Under the pieces are notes generated by a model. It saw only the letters and a program-made list of their open reading frames with translations. It ran no database searches and had not been told where the DNA came from. A DNA stretch of 7,562 nucleotides from Chloroflexota bacterium (GTDB lineage: Bacteria; Chloroflexota; Limnocylindria; QHBO01). Shown here piece after piece: positions 1-7,562 of the stretch. Location of the stretch: contig JAOUHE010000081.1 in NCBI GenBank assembly GCA_029865285.1, positions 1 through 7,562 of the forward strand. Direction: 5' to 3'. The translations under genes and the position numbers were made by a program. How positions within the stretch are numbered: position 1 is the first letter of the stretch; each line of letters starts with the position of its first letter.

Positions 1-164
1 CAGAACGGTGCGGCGGGCCAGTGCTCGATCCCCTCGACGCGGATGTCGAACAGCAAGCGCACCACGGCACGGTCGATGGCACGCATCACGCGGTACCGGG
101 TGGTGACCTCGACGCTCATGTCGCGCAGACCGGTGCGTCGGGCCCGCTCGTCGGCCTCGCTCAT
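1..164 (-). CDS. Probable lysophospholipid (1-acyl-glycerol-3-phosphate) acyltransferase, N-terminal fragment
   Basis: Only the first 54 codons are in the window; the gene continues past the left edge. The ATG at 164-162 shares the bases of the MFS stop (ATGA), so it is probably translated by coupling from that gene. No Shine-Dalgarno site precedes it. The fragment begins with a charged segment (MSEADERARRTG). It then has a helix-like stretch around residues 25-40 and the phrase LLFDIRVEGIEHWPAAPF at about residues 37-54. In PlsC-family acyltransferases a similar phrase ('...v.G.e.lP..p') comes just before the catalytic NHxxxxD motif, which here would lie outside the window. Such enzymes transfer an acyl chain to lysophosphatidic acid or a related lipid at the inner membrane. 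The reading frame is secure because of the overlap. The family is an inference from the short N-terminus alone. Confidence 0.6.
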   Translation of the reverse strand, partial: MSEADERARRTGLRDMSVEVTTRYRVMRAIDRAVVRLLFDIRVEGIEHWPAAPF

Positions 165-1453
165 AGCGGGGCGGCAGCCTGCGCTGCCTCAACCCGTGTC
201 GGGTCGACCCGCGTCAGTGCAACTGCGGCCCCCAGGACGAACAGGGCCCCCACGGCCATGGCGGCTCGAGGACCCATCGGGTCGCTCGCAACCGCGGCCA
301 CGAAGTCCTGGATGGGGCCGGCCAGGATGATGAAGACCGGGCCGGCCATCGCGGTGCCGGCATTCAGGATCCCCATGTACCGGCCGGCGGTCTCCTTGGG
401 GATGACGTCGGCCATGAGCGCCCAGTCGGCGGACAGGAAGATCCCCATCCCGATGCCGAATGGCACCCAGGCAGCAATCGCGATGTTCGGCGAAGGTGCC
501 ACGGTCACGCCAGCCAGACCGATGAATGCCACCAGCGCGGCGGCCCAGATGACCGGACGCCGCCCGTATCTGTCCGACAGTCGCCCCCCGGGGATGGCGG
601 CCAGTGCGGTCGAGACGCCCACGATGACCGTGGCGATGAAGACCGTCGAGTCGGCCTCGTCGGCCGAGAGACCGTGAGACCGCCGGAAATAGCCCAGTGC
701 CACGATGGTGGCGTTGTAGGCGCCGAGGAACAAGAGGCGGACCACGAGCAGCCATAGCACGTTGCGCTGCTTCAGGATGTCCCGGCCCCACGCCGAGAGA
801 GCCAGCGCTCGCCAGGACTGCGTCCGTTCCGGCGCGCCCGTCCCCTCCTGGACCGTCGTGACGAGGATGACCATCGTGACAACCTCGATCACGCCCAGCG
901 ACAGGACCGAGATGGGCTCGCTCATGAAGTTCGGCCCGGCGGTGGCGATGCCGACGCCGGCGATGGTGCCAAGGGTGAGCATCAGTCCCATCAGGCCGCT
1001 GGCGATCCCAACCTGTCGGGCCGGGACGAGGTCAGGGACATACCCCTGGAATGGGCCCTGCGCGAAGTTCGAGCTGACCTGCAGCAGGAAGTAGAAGGCG
1101 ACCATGGCCAGGAACGAATTCGAGAAGGCAAGGCCCGCCAGGAACGCCACGTCGAGCAACGAGCCGATGACGATGTACGGCTTGCGCCGCCCCCAGCGAC
1201 TCACCGTGTAGTCGCTGATGACCCCGACGGTCGGCTGGATGATGATCGGCGCGATGGCGCCGATCACGAAGATGACCGCCAGCATCGTCCCCGAGGTGGC
1301 TCGGCTGATGTCGTCGAAGCGGCCCGGCAGTACGACCACGCCGAGGCCGCCCCAGATCGTCTGGATCCCGAACCAGTAGACCGACAGCGAGAGCAGCTGT
1401 GCCAGCGGCAGGTCGCGGCGAGCCGGCTCGCCGGTCGGTGTGGCGTGGGTCAT
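161..1453 (-). CDS. MFS transporter, 12-TM, SLC45/sucrose-transporter-like
   Basis: A 430-residue membrane protein whose length and hydrophobic pattern fit a 12-helix major facilitator. Motif A occurs twice, as expected from the internal duplication: SDYTVSRWGRRKP at residues 80-92 (loop 2-3) and LSDRYGRRP at 292-300 (loop 8-9). The phrases QGPFQGYVPDLVP (132-144) and SADWALMADVIP (341-352) resemble the sugar-transporting SLC45/SUT branch of MFS. The substrate cannot be read from sequence, and a glycoside, another small solute or a drug is possible. The frame is open to 1540, but I chose the ATG at 1453. A GGAGG lies 8 bases upstream of it, and the extra 29 residues of the longer form are polar, arginine-rich and unlike an MFS N-terminus. 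The stop overlaps the start of the PlsC-like gene by 4 bp. The gene is divergent from lgt. Confidence 0.88.
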   Translation of the reverse strand: MTHATPTGEPARRDLPLAQLLSLSVYWFGIQTIWGGLGVVVLPGRFDDISRATSGTMLAVIFVIGAIAPIIIQPTVGVISDYTVSRWGRRKPYIVIGSLLDVAFLAGLAFSNSFLAMVAFYFLLQVSSNFAQGPFQGYVPDLVPARQVGIASGLMGLMLTLGTIAGVGIATAGPNFMSEPISVLSLGVIEVVTMVILVTTVQEGTGAPERTQSWRALALSAWGRDILKQRNVLWLLVVRLLFLGAYNATIVALGYFRRSHGLSADEADSTVFIATVIVGVSTALAAIPGGRLSDRYGRRPVIWAAALVAFIGLAGVTVAPSPNIAIAAWVPFGIGMGIFLSADWALMADVIPKETAGRYMGILNAGTAMAGPVFIILAGPIQDFVAAVASDPMGPRAAMAVGALFVLGAAVALTRVDPTRVEAAQAAAPL

Positions 1454-1568
1454 CGGGTCCGCCTCCATGCCTCCACGGCGCGGACGATACTCGGCCCGCT
1501 CTCCGTGCGATAGCACCATGCCGTACGAGTACTGCGGCAAGACTGCGGTAGCGGGGTATCATCCGCCG
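1454..1568. promoter_or_regulatory. Divergent intergenic region between the MFS transporter and lgt
   Basis: This 115-bp gap must hold the promoters for both divergent genes. On the minus strand the transporter has a clear GGAGG ribosome binding site directly before its ATG. On the plus strand a TATCAT at 1557-1562 stands 6 bases before the lgt GTG. No good TTGACA-like -35 box is visible for either direction, and I see no long palindrome that would suggest an operator. Confidence 0.5.
1557..1562 (+). promoter_or_regulatory. Candidate -10 box (TATCAT) for leaderless lgt
   Basis: TATCAT fits the TANNNT form of a -10 element. It lies 6 bases upstream of the GTG chosen for lgt, so a transcript starting at the usual distance would begin at or next to the start codon. 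There is no Shine-Dalgarno sequence before that GTG. Leaderless mRNAs with this geometry are known from Deinococcus and mycobacteria. The match is only six bases and the -35 region is weak. Confidence 0.4.
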
Positions 1569-2465
1569 GTGATTGACCCGATCGCCCTTCGGCTGGGGCC
1601 CCTTGAGATCCACTGGTACGGAATCATCATCGCCAGCGCCATCCTGGGCGCCGCCATGTTCGGGACTCGCGAGGTACGTCGCCGGGGCGAGGACGTGGAT
1701 GCCGGGTGGTCGATGCTCCTGTGGATCATCCTCTTCGGGGTGCTCGGCGCGCGGATCTACCACGTCATCCACGAGTGGGGGACCATCTACTCGGCACACC
1801 CCGAGCTGATCCTGCAGGTCTGGAAGGGTGGCCTGGGGATCCCCGGCGCGATCGCGGCCGGCGCCGCGGCGCTGTGGGTCTACACGCGTCGCATGGGCAT
1901 GCCCAGCGGCGGCTGGCTCGACATCTTCGCCATGGCGATCCCGCTCGGCCAGGCGATCGGTCGCCTCGGCAACTTCGTGAACCAGGAGCTGTACGGCCCG
2001 CCCACCGACCTGCCATGGGGGATCCCGATCGATGCTGCTCACCGCATTGGCGACTGGACGAACCTGTCCACGTTCCCGGTCGACACGACCCGGTTCCATC
2101 CGCTCTTCGCCTACGAGGCCCTGCTCTCACTGCTCACGCTCGGGATCCTGTTCTGGGCGAGTCGTCGTTTCGCGGCGTGGCTGTACGACGGTGACCTGCT
2201 GCTCATCTACCTGATGGGCTACGGCGCGTCGCGGGCGTACCTGGAGACATTCCGCGTCGAGAACTGGACGATCGGCGGCCTGCCGACCGCCATCTGGCTG
2301 GGCCTTGCCGCGGTGGTGCTGGCTGGCGGCTTCCTCATCCTTCGGCACATGCGCGGCTGGGGGACCCCGGGCGCATGGATGGAGCGCCTCCGGGCAAAGA
2401 CCGATGCCGCCGCTGCCACCGCGGATGAGCCAGCGGCGGATTCCGCCGGGGCCGGGGCTGGCTGA
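1569..2465 (+). CDS. lgt: Prolipoprotein diacylglyceryl transferase
   Basis: Lgt moves diacylglyceryl from phosphatidylglycerol to the lipobox cysteine of prolipoproteins at the inner membrane, the first step of lipoprotein maturation. The family signature GRLGNFVNQELYG is at residues 131-143. It places R132, N135, E140 and G143 where E. coli has R143, N146, E151 and G154. YGASRAYLETFR at 218-229 supplies R222 and E226, matching R239 and E243. The position of E. coli H103 (HGG) appears to be lysine here (WKGGLG, K86). About seven membrane segments are evident. The frame is open to an ATG at 1440, but the GTG at 1569 puts the protein start (V/M-IDPIALRLGPLEIHWYG) where Lgt proteins usually begin and gives 298 residues. 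The last 35 or so residues form a polar, Ala/Gly-rich tail. The 3' end overlaps the next gene by 41 bp. Confidence 0.95.
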   Translation: MIDPIALRLGPLEIHWYGIIIASAILGAAMFGTREVRRRGEDVDAGWSMLLWIILFGVLGARIYHVIHEWGTIYSAHPELILQVWKGGLGIPGAIAAGAAALWVYTRRMGMPSGGWLDIFAMAIPLGQAIGRLGNFVNQELYGPPTDLPWGIPIDAAHRIGDWTNLSTFPVDTTRFHPLFAYEALLSLLTLGILFWASRRFAAWLYDGDLLLIYLMGYGASRAYLETFRVENWTIGGLPTAIWLGLAAVVLAGGFLILRHMRGWGTPGAWMERLRAKTDAAAATADEPAADSAGAGAG

Positions 2466-3513
2466 CAGGCAGGGCATCGCGCCCGATGTGACCGCGGCCA
2501 TCGGCGGCACGCCGCTGGTGGCACTCGACCGCCTGGCCGCGGGGCTGACGCCGCGAGTGGTGGCCAAGCTGGAGCACATGAATCCGGGCGGATCGGTCAA
2601 GGACCGGATCGCCATGCCGATGATCGAGGCCGCCGAACGCGCGGGCCTGCTCAAGCCCGGCGGCGTGATCGTGGAGCCGACCAGCGGGAACACCGGCGTG
2701 GGGCTGGCCATGGCGGCCGCGGTGAAGGGGTATCGGTGCATCTTCGTGATGGCCGACAAGCAATCCGAGGAGAAGCGCGCGCTGCTGCGGGCCTACGGCG
2801 CCGAGGTGGTGGTCTGCCCCACCGATGTCGATCCGGACGACGAGCGGTCCTACTACCGGGTCTCTGATCGCCTGGCGCGCGAGACACCCGGCGCCTGGAA
2901 GCCGGACCAGTACGCCAACCTCGCCAACCCGGAGGCCCACTATCTGAGCACGGGTCCGGAGATCTGGGAGGCGACCGCGGGGAAGATCACGCATTTCGTG
3001 GCCGGGATCGGTACCGGCGGCACCATCAGCGGCATCGGCCGCTACCTGCGGGAGCAGAAGCCGGACGTCGTCGTGGTCGGCGCCGATACCGAGGGGAGCG
3101 TCTTCTCCGGCGACACGCCGCGTGCCTACCTGACCGAGGGGGTCGGCGAGGATTTCTGGCCGGGAACGTATGACACCGATGTCTGCGACCTGGTCGTGCG
3201 GGTCTCGGACCGTGACTCGATGCTCACCGCGCGGCAGGCGACGGCCGCCGAGGGGATCCTGATGGGCGAGTCGTGCGGCACCGCGCTGTGGGCCGCGCTG
3301 CAGGTTGCGCGGGAGACCGACGACGGCGAGGCGCTCTTCGTCGTGTTGCTGCCGGACTCCGGGCGCAACTACATCGGCAAGCTCTACAACGACGCCTGGC
3401 TTCGCGAGGTTGGCCTGCTCAGTGCCGACGAGGCGATCGCCGACTATGACTGGCGCAAGACGGGTCCCGCGATGACGGTTCGCCGCGGTGAGGTCGTGCC
3501 GCCGAGAAGTTGA
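2425..3513 (+). CDS. Cystathionine beta-synthase, catalytic core only (PLP-dependent)
   Basis: A fold-type II PLP enzyme of 362 residues. Visible landmarks are IGGTPLV (26-32), NPGGSVKDR (53-61) with the Schiff-base lysine K59, the substrate loop PTSGNTG (85-91), the phosphate-binding GTGGT (196-200) and GESCG with S283 near the PLP ring nitrogen. The phrases EGVGEDFWP and PDSGRNYIGKLYNDAWL are typical of cystathionine beta-synthase, especially the actinobacterial type, rather than plain cysteine synthase. It would condense homocysteine with serine to give cystathionine. Actinobacterial relatives usually carry a C-terminal pair of CBS domains of about 100 residues. Here the protein stops soon after the core (DWRKTGPAMTVR and a few more residues), and the 177 bp that follow are too short to hold the pair. 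The ATG at 2425 is the only nearby ATG and lies inside lgt. A GTG at 2488 in the same frame is possible but leaves only four residues before IGGTPL. Cysteine synthase activity cannot be excluded. Confidence 0.88.
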   Translation: MSQRRIPPGPGLADRQGIAPDVTAAIGGTPLVALDRLAAGLTPRVVAKLEHMNPGGSVKDRIAMPMIEAAERAGLLKPGGVIVEPTSGNTGVGLAMAAAVKGYRCIFVMADKQSEEKRALLRAYGAEVVVCPTDVDPDDERSYYRVSDRLARETPGAWKPDQYANLANPEAHYLSTGPEIWEATAGKITHFVAGIGTGGTISGIGRYLREQKPDVVVVGADTEGSVFSGDTPRAYLTEGVGEDFWPGTYDTDVCDLVVRVSDRDSMLTARQATAAEGILMGESCGTALWAALQVARETDDGEALFVVLLPDSGRNYIGKLYNDAWLREVGLLSADEAIADYDWRKTGPAMTVRRGEVVPPRS

Positions 3514-3535
3514 CCGGGCCTGGCACGGGACCGTT

Positions 3536-3549
3536 CAGCCGCGTGGCTG
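3536..3549 (+). terminator. Possible weak stem-loop after the cystathionine beta-synthase gene
   Basis: CAGCC-GCGT-GGCTG is a perfect 5-bp inverted repeat with a 4-base loop, 22 bases after the stop codon. There is no T-run behind it and the stem is short, so it may be chance in GC-rich DNA or a weak intrinsic stop or pause. Confidence 0.2.
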
Positions 3550-3682
3550 GTGCTCCTCAGAGCTCCAGAAAGGCTCGATGAACCGTCGTCGGGGCGTCCG
3601 ACAGGCAATCAGTGCACGCTCGCGGTACCCTAGGGGCTCACCGATTGCCGCACACCGATACGCCCCACAGCGGGGTGAACCG

Positions 3683-3687
3683 AGGAG
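3683..3687 (+). promoter_or_regulatory. Shine-Dalgarno site of mmsA
   Basis: AGGAG within CGAGGAGAGC lies 3 bases before the ATG at 3691. The spacing is shorter than ideal, but this is one of only two clear ribosome binding sites in the window, and it supports the mmsA start. Confidence 0.6.
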
Positions 3688-3690
3688 AGC

Positions 3691-5229
<1,539 letters not shown>

Positions 5230-5247
5230 CGTTGCACCTCACGCCTC

Positions 5248-6393
5248 ATGACTGATCGCATCGAGACGCTGGCCGTCCACGCCGGCGCGGAGCCCGATGA
5301 GCTGAGCGGCGGTGTCTCGCCGGCGATCCAGATGAGCTCGACGTTCAAACAGGACGGCGTGGGCAAGCCGCGCGACGGGTACGAGTACGGCCGCAGCGAC
5401 AACCCGACCCGGCGGCGCCTGGAAGCGGCGATCGCCGCGCTCGAGGGCGGGACGCATGGCTTTGCGTATGCATCGGGGCTGGCCGCGACCCAGAACCTGC
5501 TCTACCTGCTCGACCCGGGCGACCGGCTGTTGATGAGCGACGACGCCTACGGCGGCACCTGGCGGCTGGCCGACAAGGTGTGGGCACGCTACGGCGTCCA
5601 GACCGATGCGGTGGACCTGCGAGACCTCGACGCGCTGGCCGCAGCGCTCGCATCCGGGCCGCCCGCGCGCATGATCTGGATCGAGACACCCACAAACCCG
5701 CTTCTCAAACTCGTTGACATCAGCGCGGTCGTTCGGCTCGCGGCGAATGCCGGTGCGCTGACCGTCGTCGACAACACGTTCGCCACGCCGTACCTGCAGC
5801 GCCCGCTCGGCCTGGGCGCGGACGTGGTGATGCACTCGGCCACCAAGTACCTCGCCGGGCATTCCGACGTGATCAGCGGCCTGCTGGCGACCCGGCACCC
5901 CGATGTCGCCGAGCGGCTGCGGTTCCACCAGAACGCGGCCGGTGCCGTCCCCTCGCCATTCGATTGCTGGCTGGTGATGCGCGGCATGCGCACGCTGGCG
6001 ATCCGCATGGAGCGTGCCTCGCAGAATGCGGCGCACATCGCCGAGTGGCTGACCGGCCGGCCCGACGTCACCCGCGTCTACTACCCGGGTCTGGCCGACA
6101 ACCCGCAGCACGAGCTCGTGGAGCTCCAGATGCGGCTGCCCGGCGCCATGGTCAGCTTTGAGCTCGCGGGCGGTGAGGCGAAGGCACGCAAGGTCGCCGA
6201 GGCGACCCGTCTCTTCACGCTGGCCGAGTCGCTCGGAGCGGTCGAGTCGTTGATCGAGCTGCCCGCGGCGATGACCCACGCATCGGTCGCCGGGTCTCCG
6301 CTCGAGGTCCCCGCCGGGCTGGTGCGCCTGTCGGTGGGGATCGAGGCGGTCGAGGACCTGGTCGCCGACCTGGAGCACGCATTCCGCGCATGA
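5248..6393 (+). CDS. Cystathionine gamma-lyase / gamma-synthase family PLP enzyme, lyase more likely
   Basis: A full-length 381-residue member of the Cys/Met-metabolism PLP family (fold type I). It shows YEYGRSDNPTR (45-55) for phosphate contact across the dimer, SGLAA (76-80), Y101 positioned to stack on PLP, ETPTNP (146-151), D175 in VVDNTF, the Schiff-base lysine K200 in HSATKYLAGHSD, and R360 in RLSVGIE for the substrate carboxylate. The stretch SLIELPAAMTHAS has glutamate E337, as at E339 of human cystathionine gamma-lyase (SLAELP), whereas E. coli MetB has SLISH. This favours cleavage of cystathionine to cysteine, 2-oxobutyrate and ammonia, but family members are often promiscuous and synthase or methionine gamma-lyase activity remains possible. 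The ATG at 5248 has no Shine-Dalgarno site. It lies 18 bp after mmsA and is probably translated by read-on from it. The stop overlaps the next start (ATGA). Confidence 0.9.
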   Translation: MTDRIETLAVHAGAEPDELSGGVSPAIQMSSTFKQDGVGKPRDGYEYGRSDNPTRRRLEAAIAALEGGTHGFAYASGLAATQNLLYLLDPGDRLLMSDDAYGGTWRLADKVWARYGVQTDAVDLRDLDALAAALASGPPARMIWIETPTNPLLKLVDISAVVRLAANAGALTVVDNTFATPYLQRPLGLGADVVMHSATKYLAGHSDVISGLLATRHPDVAERLRFHQNAAGAVPSPFDCWLVMRGMRTLAIRMERASQNAAHIAEWLTGRPDVTRVYYPGLADNPQHELVELQMRLPGAMVSFELAGGEAKARKVAEATRLFTLAESLGAVESLIELPAAMTHASVAGSPLEVPAGLVRLSVGIEAVEDLVADLEHAFRA

Positions 6394-6923
6394 CCGGCAC
6401 CCCTCCTTCGCAGCTTCCCGAGGACGGCCCGACCGAGCTTGTCGAGGGGCGCGACGGCGAGTTGGTCGAACGCCTCTCCGGCGGCACGGCGACCCTGCTG
6501 CTGGTCTGGCTGATCGGTGTCGGCGCGGGGACAGCCCTCCTCGGCGCGTGGCTGCTGGCGGCGCTCGTCCTCGATGTGCGCCTCACCGGCGAGCATCTGT
6601 TCGGGGCACCCGGACTGTACGCGGCCCTCTACGGCTCCACCGGACCCACCGTCCTGTGGTTGGCAGGGCGGGCGCAGGGGCATGGGCTCGGCTGGTTCGT
6701 GTGGACCGCGGTCAAGATCGGGCTGGTGATGTCCGCCATCCTGGTCGGGGGAGCCGTGCTGGTTGTCGCCGTGATGGCATCCAAGCCGGAGGCCGGCTTC
6801 GCGGTGGTGGCCGTCGCCCTGGTGGGTGTCACGCTCGTCGCATCGGTCCTGTGGGGGCTGGCAACCTGGGCCGCCGACCGATACATCGCCCGCGCTCGGG
6901 TGGAAGGCGATCAGACCTCGTAG
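6390..6923 (+). CDS. Hypothetical four-helix integral membrane protein
   Basis: I do not recognise the family. The 177-residue protein has an acidic, polar N-terminus (about residues 1-30), followed by four hydrophobic segments at about 33-62, 72-93, 103-130 and 134-162, and a short polar tail. There is no signal peptide cleavage site, lipobox or enzymatic motif that I can see. One lysine (K109) sits within the third hydrophobic segment and could be at its edge. The start ATG overlaps the stop of the gamma-lyase gene by 4 bp (ATGA), so the two are likely co-translated. A GGAG at 6372-6375 is too far away to serve as a normal ribosome binding site. Codon use is as GC-rich as in its neighbours, and the hydrophobic periodicity supports a real gene. 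The 3' end overlaps the convergent metallohydrolase gene by 13 bp. Confidence 0.75.
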   Translation: MTGTPPSQLPEDGPTELVEGRDGELVERLSGGTATLLLVWLIGVGAGTALLGAWLLAALVLDVRLTGEHLFGAPGLYAALYGSTGPTVLWLAGRAQGHGLGWFVWTAVKIGLVMSAILVGGAVLVVAVMASKPEAGFAVVAVALVGVTLVASVLWGLATWAADRYIARARVEGDQTS

Positions 6924-7562
6924 GTGCGGAGCTGCTCGGCGACCGCCACGTCGCCGTCATAGGCGGCCCGTGCCTCGGAGAGCGCCCAGTCGGTGCCGTC
7001 CGTGACGGGGATGTGGGTCATCAGCAGCCGCTTGGCGTCGGCGGCCCGCGCCGTCTGGCCCGCCTCCGAGGGGAGCAGGTGGCCGCGGCCCTGCGGCTCG
7101 GGGTCATCCTCCTTCAGCGAGCGCAGGCCCGCTTCGCAGAGAAACAGATCGGCCCGGTCGGCAATCCGCGGCAGGGCGTCGCACGGGCCGGTGTCGGCTG
7201 AATAGGCGAGGACCCTGTTCGGGTCCTCATCGGTCCCGTTGGCGGTGATCCGGAAGCCCCAGGTGCGCACGTAGTGCTGCGTCTCCTCCGGCTCCAGGCG
7301 GAGGTTGCCGATCTCGATCGGGCGCTTGCCGTCGTGCTCCACGAAGACGAAGCTCTTGTCGAAGAAGTTGGCGTAGCCCGCCCCGAGCGCGAGCTCGGAG
7401 AGCTGACCCATGCTCCCCGGCGGCACGATCACGGTCAGGCGGTGCTTGGCCACGTCGATCCACGGGTAGCTGTAGCGCAGCGTGATGAGGTCGAGGCAGT
7501 GGTCGGTGTGCATGTGGCTGATCACCACGGCGTCGAGCTCGTCGGGCGTGTTGCGTCGCAGC
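6911..7562 (-). CDS. Metallo-beta-lactamase-fold hydrolase, RNase Z-like, N-terminus outside window
   Basis: The frame is open to the right edge and reads through LRRNTPDELDAVVISHMHTD, so the start lies beyond the window and the GTG at 7528 is not the start. The zinc-ligand set of the fold can be followed in order: HMHTDH (codons 7516-7499), the histidine of ETQH followed by TWGFRI, the aspartate of YSADTGP, and the histidine of LLMTHI after the GHLLPSEAGQTA segment. The order and the phrases 'H....GFRI' and 'GH.....AG..A' resemble the RNase Z/phosphodiesterase branch rather than beta-lactamases or glyoxalases. The substrate may be RNA, a cyclic nucleotide or another phosphodiester; the sequence does not decide. 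About 217 codons are present. The TGA at 6913-6911 lies inside the end of the convergent membrane-protein gene. Confidence 0.87.
   Translation of the reverse strand, partial: LRRNTPDELDAVVISHMHTDHCLDLITLRYSYPWIDVAKHRLTVIVPPGSMGQLSELALGAGYANFFDKSFVFVEHDGKRPIEIGNLRLEPEETQHYVRTWGFRITANGTDEDPNRVLAYSADTGPCDALPRIADRADLFLCEAGLRSLKEDDPEPQGRGHLLPSEAGQTARAADAKRLLMTHIPVTDGTDWALSEARAAYDGDVAVAEQLRTYEV

Larger units (their letters stand above)
3514..3690 (+). promoter_or_regulatory. Intergenic region upstream of mmsA with candidate promoter
   Basis: This is the largest gap in the plus-strand block at 177 bp, and it suggests a new transcription unit at mmsA. TACCCT at 3626-3631 fits a TANNNT -10 box and would give a leader of about 50 bases. 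The -35 area (around 3603-3608) is weak. I see no riboswitch, tRNA or remnant of a CBS regulatory domain. A small reading frame at 3578-3694 crosses the region and is discussed under findings. Confidence 0.35.

Noticed and set aside
1454..1540. N-terminal extension of the MFS transporter to 1540
   Set aside because: The added residues are polar and arginine-rich, and the ATG at 1453 has a well-placed GGAGG.
1440..1568. N-terminal extension of lgt from the ATG at 1440
   Set aside because: The extra 43 residues do not resemble an Lgt N-terminus. They overlap the MFS start and cover the probable promoter.
1032..2099. Minus-strand frame of 355 codons spanning the MFS/lgt junction
   Set aside because: It crosses a divergent promoter region and two well-supported genes, and its low-complexity composition shows no domain.
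2436..2464. Small GGGGCC-like repeat at the lgt 3' end
   Set aside because: Only two imperfect copies in a Gly/Ala-coding stretch; it is explained by base composition.
3514..3690. Riboswitch (SAM or similar) before mmsA
   Set aside because: The region is short and I could find no long paired helices or known conserved core; the only palindrome is a 5-bp stem.
5239..6378. Long antisense reading frame (379 codons) opposite the gamma-lyase gene
   Set aside because: GC-rich genes leave the opposite strand open. The translation is rich in Arg, Gly, His and Asp without domain motifs, while the plus strand encodes a clear full-length enzyme.

Overview
The window is GC-rich, densely packed bacterial chromosomal DNA. 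It has eight protein genes, very short gaps and several overlapping gene ends. No RNA gene, insertion sequence, CRISPR array, phage gene or long repeat is visible. The organism cannot be fixed from sequence alone. The GC-rich codon use, the CBS sequence resembling the actinobacterial type, the few start codons with a Shine-Dalgarno site and a probable leaderless promoter suggest a high-GC soil or water lineage such as Chloroflexota or Actinomycetota. This placement is an inference with moderate to low confidence.

Left part, minus strand (1-1453): an MFS transporter with two copies of the MFS motif A is followed, through an ATGA stop/start overlap, by the N-terminus of a probable lysophospholipid acyltransferase (PlsC-like) that runs off the left edge. 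A 115-bp divergent promoter region (1454-1568) separates this unit from the plus-strand genes.

Middle, plus strand (1569-6923): lgt (prolipoprotein diacylglyceryl transferase) overlaps by 41 bp a cystathionine beta-synthase-type PLP enzyme that lacks the usual C-terminal regulatory CBS pair. After a 177-bp gap with a possible promoter comes a second unit: mmsA (CoA-acylating methylmalonate-semialdehyde dehydrogenase), a cystathionine gamma-lyase/synthase 18 bp downstream, and a four-helix membrane protein of unknown function that starts inside the stop codon of the lyase gene.

Right end, minus strand (6911-7562): the C-terminal part of an RNase Z-like metallo-beta-lactamase-fold hydrolase. 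It converges on the membrane-protein gene with a 13-bp tail-to-tail overlap and runs off the right edge.

The beta-synthase and gamma-lyase together would form a reverse transsulfuration route (homocysteine + serine to cystathionine to cysteine + 2-oxobutyrate). 2-Oxobutyrate is normally turned into propionyl-CoA, which is also the product of MmsA, so the middle block may link sulfur amino acid turnover with propionyl-CoA metabolism. I found no convincing sign of a new defence, mobile or regulatory system. This looks like an ordinary metabolic region with a few details worth checking.
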